64,000 bases of DNA from Oceanospirillum sp047518265. Lineage in GTDB: Bacteria > Pseudomonadota > Gammaproteobacteria > Pseudomonadales > Halomonadaceae. The notes under the pieces were generated by a model. That model had not been told where the DNA came from. It made no database searches and saw only the letters and a list, made by a program, of their open reading frames with translations. Where the stretch lies: the NCBI GenBank assembly GCA_047518265.1, contig JAKZRG010000069.1, positions 14,712 to 78,711 on the forward strand. The letters run 5' to 3'. Below are positions 41,805 to 50,237 of the stretch, one piece after another (position 1 is the first letter of the stretch; each line of letters starts with the position of its first letter). A program made the translations under genes and the position numbers.

Positions 41805-42085
41805 GATTTGTTTCTATTACGGATTTTCTGTTTCCTTGCTTCCATTAAGGTTTTCGCTTCATCATGTACAATAAAATTAGCTTTTCCGTTATCAAATTTG
41901 TCAAATGCTGCATTTATTTGTTCCGATAACCATGCATCATGGCTCATAGCTTTTCTCTGCTCTTCTGCTAAACCTTCTGCAAGTTCTCGGCATGCGTCGC
42001 TAAGAGTGCGGCCTTGGCTTTCGGCCATAAGCTGCGCTAAACGTTTCGTTTCTTCATCAACTCTAAATTGAATGCGAGCGTCCAT
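41801..42085 (-). CDS. RelB/DinJ-type ribbon-helix-helix antitoxin
   Basis: A 94-aa protein. The N-terminal MDARIQFRVDEETKRLAQLM and QGRTLSDACRELAEGLAEEQ form a ribbon-helix-helix DNA-binding domain. The C-terminal part (FDKFDNGKANFIVHDEAKTL) would wrap the toxin. AAGGTAA precedes the ATG. It is coupled to the downstream toxin gene and probably autoregulates the pair. The pair sits between RAYT remnants, so it is likely acquired DNA. Confidence 0.85.
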   Translation of the reverse strand: MDARIQFRVDEETKRLAQLMAESQGRTLSDACRELAEGLAEEQRKAMSHDAWLSEQINAAFDKFDNGKANFIVHDEAKTLMEARKQKIRNRNKS

Positions 42086-42163
42086 TATCAGTTACCTTAA
42101 AGTAATGCTGTACACACAAATGTTAGCACTGCAATTAACCCAAGGCAACGAATCGGGTAGCCA

Positions 42164-42210
42164 GAAAAAATCGGACACTCACAAAAATTAGACGGCTCAC
42201 AAGTCATGGC
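42164..42210 (+). repeat. RAYT-associated left-end repeat, copy 3
   Basis: The third copy of the TCGGACACTCACAAAAATTA-type block, 55 bp before the second RAYT remnant, which has the same leader as the first remnant. Confidence 0.75.
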
Positions 42211-42264
42211 CCACCTTGAAGGATACCGCTAGGAAATAGCACATCAAACCAGGAGGATTACACC

Positions 42265-42829
42265 ATGACTCGTGCTCGCCGTGAACAGATAAGCCCTTCA
42301 GATACCCCATATTATCACTGTAGTGCCCGTTGTGTTCGCCATGCGTTTCTGTGCGGTGAGGATCAGTTCTCCGGTCAGTCTTTTGAACATCGCCGTCAGT
42401 GGGTTTTGGATCGTTTAACACAGCTTGATCAGATGTTTGCCATTGATATCTGTGCGTATGCGGTGATGTCGAATCACTACCATTTGGTGCTGTATATCAG
42501 TCAGGGTCAAGCGAATAACTAGTCGGATGGTGAGATGATTGAACATTAGGCGGTTTTGTTCGACTATTCAGATTACTTAGCGTTAGTTGATTGAACCGGG
42601 CGATGTTGTCGTGAAGATAAGCGGGGTTACGTAACACCTGATTCATTGCCGATACTGGATCGACTGGGCATTGATAAAGAATACTGGCATTAAAGCAATG
42701 CGCCCAGAGGGATTGAAGCTCAGCCGAGCAATAGGGTGTCTTAGTAAGCTAAAGCAGTACGCGGAACGAGGGGATTGTGCTTGGCTTCATGGTGAGGCGC
42801 AATTCAAAAAGTTGTATCAGGTTATATAG
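42265..42829 (+). pseudogene. RAYT transposase, internally deleted, with several Trp-to-stop changes
   Basis: AGGAGG precedes the ATG. It reads MTRARREQISPSDTPYYHCS onward to the HUH motif SNHYHLVLYI, then NN-stop-SDGEMIEH-stop. The usual family residue at both stops is Trp (TGG changed to TAG). A deletion removes the central region with the catalytic Tyr. It resumes YSDYLALVD-stop-TGRCCREDKRGYV (TGG changed to TGA), then PILDRLGIDKEYWH and, after a frameshift, IGCLSKLKQYAERGDCAWLHG. RAYT enzymes move REP sequences; REP-like repeats are plentiful here, but this copy is dead. Confidence 0.78.
42547..42623 (+). repeat. 77-bp direct repeat spanning the RAYT deletion junction, copy 1
   Basis: Begins TAGGCGGTTTTGTTCGACTA and ends GAAGATAAGCGG. 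It recurs with a few changes at 43404-43482, including the same stop codons and the same deletion junction. Confidence 0.8.
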
Positions 42830-43035
42830 ACCTATAATTTTTCTGGTAAAATGAATGGGTTTCGGTTTTCCGGCAAGTATCGACGGCTGGTGAATAGCAT
42901 GAATAATGCTAGAAGCATTTATGTGCTGCCACATTCGCTAGGAGGCTTTGATATTGAGCTAGAAGTATTGCGGGGGCAGTCCACAATAGGTTAAACACCG
43001 CTTACCGTTTTTCTACAGGCTCGTTAAGTATATAA

Positions 43036-43350
43036 ATGGAATCATGTATGAAGAAGCCCTTATTTGGCATATTAATTTCAGTAATCTTTGCCGTCGCGCC
43101 AATGGTTCCGACCTTGATTGCGGGGGCAATTGCTGATAGCAATGATTGCAAACTTCATGAAGGTTTCTCGAATCCATGTATAGTCCTCGGTAGTGATATT
43201 GGTGAGTTGCTTTATGGTATGGGAATGATGTTTTGGTTTGCTCTGGCGACCGTACCTTTAGGTATTATGGCCGGCATAGTTTGTATTGTTTGGCTACTCA
43301 TTGTGTTATATAAGGGAAAAAATAATAAGAAGTCAGTGGAGGATATATAG
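43036..43350 (+). CDS. small membrane protein, 104 aa
   Basis: Not recognised. Two hydrophobic segments (LFGILISVIFAVAPMVPTLI and MMFWFALATVPLGIMAGIVC, extending into IVWLLIVLYKG) flank a short loop with two cysteines (NDCKLHEGFSNPC). A basic C-terminal tail (KGKNNKK) predicts an inner-membrane protein with a periplasmic loop. The start may be the second ATG at 43048 (MKKPLFGI), which has GGAA at better distance. It lies between two copies of a RAYT-derived direct repeat, so it may be passenger DNA. Confidence 0.55.
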   Translation: MESCMKKPLFGILISVIFAVAPMVPTLIAGAIADSNDCKLHEGFSNPCIVLGSDIGELLYGMGMMFWFALATVPLGIMAGIVCIVWLLIVLYKGKNNKKSVEDI

Positions 43351-43403
43351 CAATTCAATTCAATCGACTCCGCAAAGTGGCACAGCACAAAATCAATAGT
43401 GAC

Positions 43404-43482
43404 TAGGCGGTTTTGTTCGACTGTTCGGATTACTTAGCGTTAGTTGATTGAACCGGGCGATGTTGTTGTGAAGATAAAGCGG
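43404..43482 (+). repeat. direct repeat of the RAYT deletion junction, copy 2
   Basis: Second copy of 42547-42623. It carries no further transposase sequence on either side. Confidence 0.8.
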
Positions 43483-43555
43483 ATACTCTAGTGAATCAAT
43501 CTGTGTCAATCTACATCTGAGTCACTCTGAACGTGCCAAAACAGCAGAAAGAGTG

Positions 43556-43594
43556 AAAAGTTAGGGAGGCACAGCGAATGTGTCCCTAACTTTT
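43556..43594. terminator. strong bidirectional-type terminator hairpin
   Basis: AAAAGTTAGGGA (43556-43567) pairs perfectly with TCCCTAACTTTT (43583-43594). It lies just after the stop of the minus-strand DUF1842 gene. The stem's own A/T ends supply U-runs on both strands. Confidence 0.8.
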
Positions 43595-43606
43595 GAGTAG
43601 TAATAG

Positions 43607-43996
43607 TTATTGGCTAACTTTTTCCACCTTAGATTCGTATGCATTATCACCAACTGCGAACTGGCCTTCACCGATCCAGTCGGAATCCACACCAAAGCTC
43701 GCTGAGAATGGTGCTAGATAAGTACCAATAGCCGGAGGTGTCACAGATACCGCAGCTTCTCCTGTTACAGCACCTACTTTAACAATCTTGCCATATCCAG
43801 TGCTGTGCATTGAACCTGATACAGGTACGGTAAAGGTTTGAGGGTTTTGTGTGCCTTCCAGAATCGTACCATGAGCCTGACCATGTAACGCACCAGTAGA
43901 AGCATTCACTGTCAATGCAAGTGACATGCGACCTGCGCCCACAATGCCAGCAGGTGGAACAAAGCTCAGTTCTAGTAGGTAAAGTCCTTCTTTCAT
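43607..43996 (-). CDS. DUF1842-like protein
   Basis: The ATG at 43996 is chosen because GGAG lies eight bases upstream; the frame extends to 44044. The 129-aa product is strand-rich: LSLALTVNASTGALHGQAHG-like core, TVPVSGSMHSTGYGKIVKVG, and FSASFGVDSDWIGEGQFAVG. The terminal pattern of FSASFxxDxDWxGxGxF is characteristic of DUF1842. The function is unknown. It has no signal peptide. It is a single gene between an IS256 fragment and a strong terminator. Confidence 0.72.
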   Translation of the reverse strand: MKEGLYLLELSFVPPAGIVGAGRMSLALTVNASTGALHGQAHGTILEGTQNPQTFTVPVSGSMHSTGYGKIVKVGAVTGEAAVSVTPPAIGTYLAPFSASFGVDSDWIGEGQFAVGDNAYESKVEKVSQ

Positions 43997-44192
43997 AGCG
44001 ATATCTCCAAAATATTGTGTGTATGTTGAGTTCGATAGCATCACCGTAATTGGTGTGCCATGAGGTTAAGCGGGTACACTATTTATGTCGATTACGCGGG
44101 ATTACTGAGGATTACACTTATTACTTGAATCTGAGTATTCAAACTCATCTCTTTGAATCATGAATAGAAATTATCTGATTTAATAACTGTGC

Positions 44193-44464
44193 CTATACAG
44201 TGGGGTTAACTACTGAATAGATGACGCCAGAAGAGCTTTGACCATGCTTGTCATAGCCTAGATGTTCATCTAGCTCAGCATTGAGAGCTGTTTCAATGGT
44301 GACTTTAGTGAGCATTTTCCAAAAGTCATTAAGATCACATTCAGTTTTAATCGATTTAGCCGATTCGCGTGCGAAAGCTTCAAGTTGTTCTTTGTTCATA
44401 ACTGCCTATCCTTAGCCATTGCTGGCTCTATGATAAGCAGTTACACAGTTTTATCTACAGTCTC
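44193..44464 (-). mobile_element. IS256-family element, 5'-end fragment
   Basis: The minus-strand end begins GAGACTGTAGATAAAACTGT at 44464. The reading frame 44193-44399 gives MNKEQLEAFARESAKSIKTE, DLNDFWKMLTKVTIETALNA and ELDEHLGYDKHGQSSSG, the N-terminus of IS256-type Mutator-like transposases, then diverges. The DDE core is absent. Confidence 0.82.
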
Positions 44465-44510
44465 AAACAACTGTTTTAGATGTCTAGGGTATGCTCAGGT
44501 TATTGATATA

Positions 44511-45110
44511 TTACCAGTGGTAACCCATTGATACGCCATATTGCATACCTCCGGCATCAACATCTTGATCGGCTAGTTTGATATCTGCTTTTGAGTAGCG
44601 CATATCAAACCCGACATTCCAATGCTTAGAAGGTCGCCAGTAAACACCAGTCCCAACCCAGCTACCTACATCGTCATCTTGTTCATCATCTTTTTTATCG
44701 TTAACCAGTACTTCTTTATAACCCTGTGTTAGCGAAATCCCGGCACCTATATAAGGGTGAATACTTGGGTAGCCTGATTGCCAGATTTTTCTGACTCCCA
44801 CCTGTAAAGTATTAACGCCGGTATAAAGTGTTTGATTTTTCCCGTTAGACTTTTTGGCTTTTTTATCTGCCGCATGGAGCATGCCATCAATGGCAATACT
44901 CACCGGCCAGTGCTGCATCTTAAAGTCTCCGATGACACCAAGCATTACCTGATTATCAGCATCTTCCCAACCGTCACCATCTCTGGAGGCATTACCCATA
45001 ATGCCGCTGACATTACCAGTAAACCCTGAATCAGAATTAGCCAAAATAGCTTGGCTGAATAGACTGCTGCTAGCGACTAATAGGGCGATTGTCAGCGATG
45101 ATTTGTTCAT
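44511..45110 (-). CDS. outer-membrane beta-barrel protein
   Basis: A 199-aa protein. Signal peptide TIALLVASSSLFSQAILANS with cleavage near ILA/NS. The mature part has alternating amphipathic strands (VMLGVIGDFKMQHWPVSIAI, VNTLQVGVRKIWQSGYPSIH, WNVGFDMRYSKADIKL) and ends VSMGYHW, an aromatic terminal residue recognised by the BAM complex. It has a glycine-rich surface-loop start. The size fits an eight-stranded OmpA/OmpW-like barrel. Ligand unknown. Monocistronic. Confidence 0.82.
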   Translation of the reverse strand: MNKSSLTIALLVASSSLFSQAILANSDSGFTGNVSGIMGNASRDGDGWEDADNQVMLGVIGDFKMQHWPVSIAIDGMLHAADKKAKKSNGKNQTLYTGVNTLQVGVRKIWQSGYPSIHPYIGAGISLTQGYKEVLVNDKKDDEQDDDVGSWVGTGVYWRPSKHWNVGFDMRYSKADIKLADQDVDAGGMQYGVSMGYHW

Positions 45111-45270
45111 ACTCGTTGTCTTCCGTTCAGTAGAGGATTCTATGGTAAAAATATTACCAAGAGAATCCGTCCGACTGGGTGGAGTAATGTCGGGCCTGAG
45201 TAGAGTCGTGTCGAGTTTTGTCAGCGTTTGTCTGTTTTGGGTTTAATTGATGGTTCAACAGCACGGATTT

Positions 45271-45352
45271 AATTCCTATGTACGGAATGTAATGCGTATG
45301 TACGAACTAATCCGTATGTACGAACTTAATCCGTGTTTACGAACTTAATCCG
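45271..45352. repeat. about 19-bp tandem repeat, four to five units
   Basis: Imperfect units of TAATCCGTATGTACGAACT run from about 45271 to 45352. The last unit encodes, on the minus strand, the C-terminal HTD and stop codon of the haemerythrin-GGDEF gene, so the array grew from the gene's 3' end. Confidence 0.75.
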
Positions 45353-46490
45353 TATGCACAATCTGGTTCCTGCCCAGTTCTTTTGCCTTATAGAGATACT
45401 TATCGGCTGTTTTCATAAAGGTATTGATGCTTTCTGTCGCCTTAGGGATTAAGGTCACAACACCAATAGACACCGTCATAAATTCGCTGACAGCACTATT
45501 TTTATTAGGAATTTTTAATGCTTCGATTTGACTACGAATGTGTTCAGCAAATTCTTTGTCACTACCGTCAGTTTTATCTGATGCAATAATGGCAAACTCC
45601 TCGCCACCTAACCGGAAAGCATAGGTATTGGGTTCGGAACAGGCTTCTTGCAAACAAATCGCCAGTTTTTTCAAAGCCTCGTCACCACCTGAATGTCCGT
45701 AGTGATCGTTTAGCTTTTTAAAATAATCGATATCCAGTAATAAGAACGTCAGAGGTATTTGAGAATGACTGGTCTTTTTACGCTGCTCGATAAATATCTC
45801 TTCAAAATGGCGGCGATTATACAAACCCGTTAGTTGATCTGTAATGGACAGCGCTTTTAATTGTTCATTGACGTGTTTTAGCTCTTTTTCCACTTTAATA
45901 CGGGCGTTTCGTTCTCGCATTAGGCTTAGAGTTCGGGAAGATAAACCGTCGTACATCATCATTACGGTCTCGATTAACACCCGGACAGAACCGTTCATTT
46001 TACGATCTGAGATGATTTTTGCTTCTTCCAGTGTTGCACCGTCATCAATAGCGTGAGCCGCAATAGCAAGGCGCTTGTCATCATCGATAATATGGAAGGC
46101 CAGCCAGCGAATCAGAAATTTAACAATATCTTCAACAATTTCCTGTAGAGGTTTGTTACTGTCTTTCTCTTTTAACTCGACCACCTTGGGTAGGAAGGAT
46201 GAGTGTTGTAACTGATGGGATGCAAACCAGTGGTCATCCTTGAAATATTCAGCCCAAATTAGCTCTTCGGTTTCAAAGTGATAATCGGCGTATTTTGCCA
46301 ACTCCTCAAATGCTTGGTTTACCTCTGTAGGTTCATCCTGTGTCAGAGTATTTGCTAATTTATTCAATAAGTTAACAAGTACTTTATGCTGTTCGTCAAT
46401 TTCAGCATGACCTGTTTCAAAGTTGGTATTCCATGGAAAAACTTCCAGATAATCAAGCTGGCAGTTGTCTTGCGCATCAGGGTTTGTCAT
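45345..46490 (-). CDS. haemerythrin-GGDEF protein (oxygen-linked diguanylate cyclase)
   Basis: A 381-aa protein. Residues about 15-145 form a bacteriohaemerythrin with iron ligands in ETGHAEIDEQHKVLV, YADYHFETEEL, HQLQHSSF and FHIIDDD. A linker with a coiled coil (RERNARIKVEKELKHVNEQL) leads to a GGDEF domain with active-site RLGGEEF. The RxxD inhibitory site is absent (SEPNTYAF precedes it). No signal peptide, so cytoplasmic. Such fusions are thought to tune c-di-GMP to oxygen or redox state. Confidence 0.93.
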   Translation of the reverse strand: MTNPDAQDNCQLDYLEVFPWNTNFETGHAEIDEQHKVLVNLLNKLANTLTQDEPTEVNQAFEELAKYADYHFETEELIWAEYFKDDHWFASHQLQHSSFLPKVVELKEKDSNKPLQEIVEDIVKFLIRWLAFHIIDDDKRLAIAAHAIDDGATLEEAKIISDRKMNGSVRVLIETVMMMYDGLSSRTLSLMRERNARIKVEKELKHVNEQLKALSITDQLTGLYNRRHFEEIFIEQRKKTSHSQIPLTFLLLDIDYFKKLNDHYGHSGGDEALKKLAICLQEACSEPNTYAFRLGGEEFAIIASDKTDGSDKEFAEHIRSQIEALKIPNKNSAVSEFMTVSIGVVTLIPKATESINTFMKTADKYLYKAKELGRNQIVHTD

Positions 46491-46566
46491 TTTATTTTTT
46501 ATAAAGTTATTAGGGTGGCGTCAATATAACAGAATATGGATATGAGATTGATTCGTTTCTCGTATT

Positions 46567-47901
46567 TTATGGCGATACACAGGGCTTTTTTGTCGAGGAA
46601 CTAAAAATTATGGTCTGATTACGTCCTTCATCTTTTGCTTGGTACAAGGCAGAATCGGCCTGACTGATTAATTGCTCAAAGGGTTGTCCTTCTTGAGGCT
46701 TAAGACAGGCAATACCTAAGCTAATTGTGATGTATCTATTAGTGGCAGAATGCTCATGAAGGATCTGTTGCTGCTCAATACGTTTTCGAAGCTTTTCTGC
46801 AAACTGCTTTGCGTCCCGTTCCTCTGTATTTGGTAAAATTACAGCAAACTCTTCTCCACCATAACGGGCTAACAGATTGTCGCTCCGTTCGTTTGCAGAA
46901 CTTAAGGTTTGAGCGACTTGCTTTAGGCAGTTATCACCGGATAAGTGGCCATAATTATCGTTATAAGCTTTAAAAAAATCGATATCGATAAGTATCAAAG
47001 AAAGGTCTGTGCTATTTATCACAGCCTTCTGCCATTCACTGTTCAGATAGCGATCAAACTCTCTACGATTAGCAAGCTCAGTCAATGCATCTGTTGACGA
47101 TAAGTGGGCTAGAAAATCCCTATTTTTTTCAATTTCAGCTTTTTGTTGCTCAATGTTAGCCACTAGAGTGTTTATTTCTGTCTGAATAATGCCTATCTCA
47201 TCCTGTGCACCGATTGACAATCTAGGGCTATAATCACCATTCTGGCGTGCTTGTAAGAAATCCACCGTTTGTTCAATGCGCTTACTATAGGTTCGACTCA
47301 TCAAACGTAGAAATAATAAGACAATAAGGAATAACCCGATGACGAGGATGGGGATATAACGCAGGAGTTTCTTTTCTGGTGCAAGGATCTCTTTTTCACT
47401 CATTTCCAGTATCACTAGCCAGTGCCACTGAGTGCTAACAAAAAACGTGGTATGTATTGTTTCCGCTCCTCGTTCAAATAGGAAATTTCCCTCCTGTTGT
47501 TCTCGCATAATATTTAACCATTTAGCGGGATACTGAGGCTGTTCAAGGAGTGTTGCGTTTGAATGTGTGAGAATTCGATTCTGATAGTCAAAGATAGAAA
47601 ATATGCCTGTCTGGCCAATACGACTATTTTCCAGACGAGTAATTAACTCTGATTGATTAATCTCGATCACTTGTTCTGTAATCGTTTCCAGTCCCATGGA
47701 TTTCAGAATACCGGTATCACCCAGTTCAGCCTCAACCCGTTGAATATCATGTTTAATATTCAACATCAGTTCGCTAAACATTTGGTGTCGAGTTTCTAGA
47801 ATAACCTCGCGTACCAACAAGGTGCTAATAATGATCACCGCAAGGCAGGCGATCAGAAGCACTAGGCTAGAAAACAAGGTGATACGGTTATGCAGTTTCA
47901 C
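46567..47901 (-). CDS. membrane diguanylate cyclase (Cache-like sensor, HAMP, GGDEF)
   Basis: A 444-aa protein. Membrane segment at about 10-30 (LFSSLVLLIACLAVIIISTL), an extracytoplasmic sensory domain of about 145 residues (GQTGIFSIFDYQNRILTHSN), a second membrane segment (IPILVIGLFLIVLLFLRLMS) and a HAMP-like linker. The GGDEF domain has STDALTELANRREFD and active-site RYGGEEF. The inhibitory site reads RSDN rather than RxxD. It is in the same direction as the haemerythrin-GGDEF gene, 76 bp upstream, so they may be co-transcribed. Confidence 0.9.
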   Translation of the reverse strand: MKLHNRITLFSSLVLLIACLAVIIISTLLVREVILETRHQMFSELMLNIKHDIQRVEAELGDTGILKSMGLETITEQVIEINQSELITRLENSRIGQTGIFSIFDYQNRILTHSNATLLEQPQYPAKWLNIMREQQEGNFLFERGAETIHTTFFVSTQWHWLVILEMSEKEILAPEKKLLRYIPILVIGLFLIVLLFLRLMSRTYSKRIEQTVDFLQARQNGDYSPRLSIGAQDEIGIIQTEINTLVANIEQQKAEIEKNRDFLAHLSSTDALTELANRREFDRYLNSEWQKAVINSTDLSLILIDIDFFKAYNDNYGHLSGDNCLKQVAQTLSSANERSDNLLARYGGEEFAVILPNTEERDAKQFAEKLRKRIEQQQILHEHSATNRYITISLGIACLKPQEGQPFEQLISQADSALYQAKDEGRNQTIIFSSSTKKPCVSP

Positions 47902-47955
47902 GGGTCAGTTCTTTTATTTATTAATGATTATTCGTTAACCTTTTTTGTATCAAAA

Positions 47956-49077
47956 TTAATTAGATGATGCTTTAAGATCTAGGCGATTAACTAATTCCGT
48001 TATTTCTTGGTATTGGTTCAGTACGAACTCTCGGGTTTGTTCTGGTGTTAAAACACTGGGGATAGAGCCTACAGCAGTGACCAATTTATTCCATGCAGGG
48101 TCTACTTTTACCTCTTGCAATGCTTTTGCCCACTTTTTCTTTGCCTGTTCGGACATATTAGGCGCGGCAAAAACACCGCTCCAGGCAGCGATATTTTCTA
48201 ATTCAGGATGGCCTAACTCTGCCACTGTAGGAACATTGGGCAGTTGTGAATGTCGCTGTGGCGTATTAATCAACAAGGGGCGAACGGTTTTATTGCGAAT
48301 AAAGGAATTTGCTGCAGAAAGATTACCGCAAACAAAGGTAACCTCTCCGGTTGCTCCCGCATTAAAATTCTTTTTACCGCTCGGATAAAATTTAGGTTTC
48401 ACCTGTGTAGGATCTTCTATGCCCATGCGATCCAATAAGAACATTGGGATTAAATGGTGTAAATCGCCAAACCCTGTCATGGAATAAGATATCTCTTTAG
48501 GGTTTTGTTTAACCTCTGTCATAAGATCTTTAATAGAATAGATCTGACTTTTGCTACTGGTCACACAAACCCAAGGGTTGACCTCTAAGAGTCCCAGCAT
48601 AGTAAAGCGCTTAAAATCGTATGGAATATCCGAGCGTACAGCCGCGCCGCCATTCATGGTGCCAAAACGAGCCAATAAAAGTTCATATCCCTGACCTTTA
48701 TCGGTATAAACCGAATTTGAACCGGCAATGCCGCCTGCACCTAAACGATTCTCAACTAATACGGGCTGACCTATATATTGTGGAGCAACAGAAGCGAGCA
48801 CCCTAGCTGCAATATCGGCGGCACCACCCTTGCCATAAGGGGATACTAGAGTAATAGCATGATCGGGATAGTGCTGATCAACAGAGTCGTGACGAGATCC
48901 ACTGTCCGTTGTTATCGCTGCAAAGGTTGATTCTATGGTCAGTACAGTGACAAAAGAACATAGGAAAAAGGTAAATAAAGATTTAAGTGAAAAAGCTCGA
49001 CGGGCAGACTGTGCCAGTCTTTGACAAATACTTTGACGGAGATAAGTGATTAAATTCACAGGGTTATAATTATCCAA
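47956..49077 (-). CDS. TctC/Bug-family solute-binding protein
   Basis: A 373-aa periplasmic receptor of the tripartite tricarboxylate transporter type. It has an N-terminal hydrophobic signal (LFTFFLCSFVTVLTIESTFA) after a 30-residue basic extension, VSPYGKGGAADIAARVLASV and VLVENRLGAGGIAGSN near the start, and LPNVPTVAELGHPELEN near the end. No TctA or TctB subunits are adjacent, so it is an orphan receptor or serves in signalling. The true start may be a later methionine-like codon nearer the signal, but none is a clear ATG. Confidence 0.88.
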   Translation of the reverse strand: MDNYNPVNLITYLRQSICQRLAQSARRAFSLKSLFTFFLCSFVTVLTIESTFAAITTDSGSRHDSVDQHYPDHAITLVSPYGKGGAADIAARVLASVAPQYIGQPVLVENRLGAGGIAGSNSVYTDKGQGYELLLARFGTMNGGAAVRSDIPYDFKRFTMLGLLEVNPWVCVTSSKSQIYSIKDLMTEVKQNPKEISYSMTGFGDLHHLIPMFLLDRMGIEDPTQVKPKFYPSGKKNFNAGATGEVTFVCGNLSAANSFIRNKTVRPLLINTPQRHSQLPNVPTVAELGHPELENIAAWSGVFAAPNMSEQAKKKWAKALQEVKVDPAWNKLVTAVGSIPSVLTPEQTREFVLNQYQEITELVNRLDLKASSN

Positions 49078-49320
49078 AGTTATCCTTCCTTTTAATGACG
49101 CCTCTGTATAAAACCCCTTTATCGCTTATGCGTCAAATTAAAATTAGTAAATCTTTATGTTTTGTTATTAGTGTAAGAGGGTGTGCTCATCGTGCTGACA
49201 ATAATGGCACAGTTCTATATCCTTTTTATTTAGGTGCTCAAAGCATATTTTAGAAATTTTCTGGTAAAGTACAGGGTATTCCCATCAGGTCTTTCGTTAG
49301 TTTAATTTGGATCAGATCTT

Positions 49321-49941
49321 ATGACTCTGGAAAGCGCATTAACTTTTTTATTGGCTATTTTTATCTTTGGCATTACGCCTGGACCAGGGGTCTTTGCACT
49401 TTTGGCTCGCGCGATGGTATCCGGTGCTCGGAGCTGTATCTCGCTCTCTTTAGGCATGATTGTCAGTGATATTATTTATCTGATTTTAGCTTGCTTAGGT
49501 TTGGCGACTATTGCCGAACATTGGTCTGAAGTCTTTACGATCATCCGTTTAGCCGGTGCGGCCTATTTGCTGTATTTGGGGTATAAGCTGTTTATGGCTA
49601 AGCCTATAGTGAATAGTGATGGAGGGCAGAAACCTCAAACAGAAGGTGCTGTGGCTTCTTTTATTCAAGGGTTTCTGATTTCAGCGTCTAACCCCAAGGT
49701 TATTCTGTTTTATATTGCCTTTTTACCAACGTTTATGGATCTGACTGTTTTAAGTCAGCAGGATATCATTATTGCGTCGGTACTGACCTTTATTGGTCTG
49801 CTGAGTGGGTTGATGCTAATCGCGTTTAGTGCCGACCGAGCGGCCAGCCTTCTGCAAACACCAACGGCAGTGCGTCGATTAAATAGAAGTGCTGGCGGTA
49901 TTATGATGGGCGCAGGCGCTTATTTAGCATTTAGTAAATAA
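49321..49941 (+). CDS. LysE/RhtB-family amino-acid exporter
   Basis: A 206-aa membrane protein with about six helices. The family motif FGITPGPGVFALLARAMVSG lies in the first helix region, then YLLYLGYKLFMA and a typical FIQGFLISASNPKVILFYIAFLP. It exports amino acids or related metabolites. It stands alone with its own terminator. Start ATG 49321 with a GGATC-type purine tract upstream. Confidence 0.92.
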   Translation: MTLESALTFLLAIFIFGITPGPGVFALLARAMVSGARSCISLSLGMIVSDIIYLILACLGLATIAEHWSEVFTIIRLAGAAYLLYLGYKLFMAKPIVNSDGGQKPQTEGAVASFIQGFLISASNPKVILFYIAFLPTFMDLTVLSQQDIIIASVLTFIGLLSGLMLIAFSADRAASLLQTPTAVRRLNRSAGGIMMGAGAYLAFSK

Positions 49942-50029
49942 ATCTAAGGAGTCTCTGAAAGCCTGAACCAGAAAGTATTGCTTTAGAGCCACCTCAATCC
50001 CTCCAAACAAATTTTTCCTATCTACAAAC

Positions 50030-50069
50030 ATACCGAAGCGATGAATTCCTTCGGTATTTTTGTTTTTTT
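50030..50069 (+). terminator. intrinsic terminator after the LysE-type gene
   Basis: ATACCGAA (50030-50037) pairs with TTCGGTAT (50050-50057), followed by TTTTTGTTTTTTT. Confidence 0.88.
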
Positions 50070-50237
50070 GCGGATTAGCATTGAGTCTGCATTGCTTTTG
50101 TATGAATCCCCTCACTTGAACACCGTAGCATGGTGGTATCTCTTAAGCGTTAATATACGTTTTGCATCCTAAAACAGGAAAAACGTGTGTTGAGCTGCGT
50201 ATTCTTCTCTGAATAATAAATATAATGATTAGGAAGT

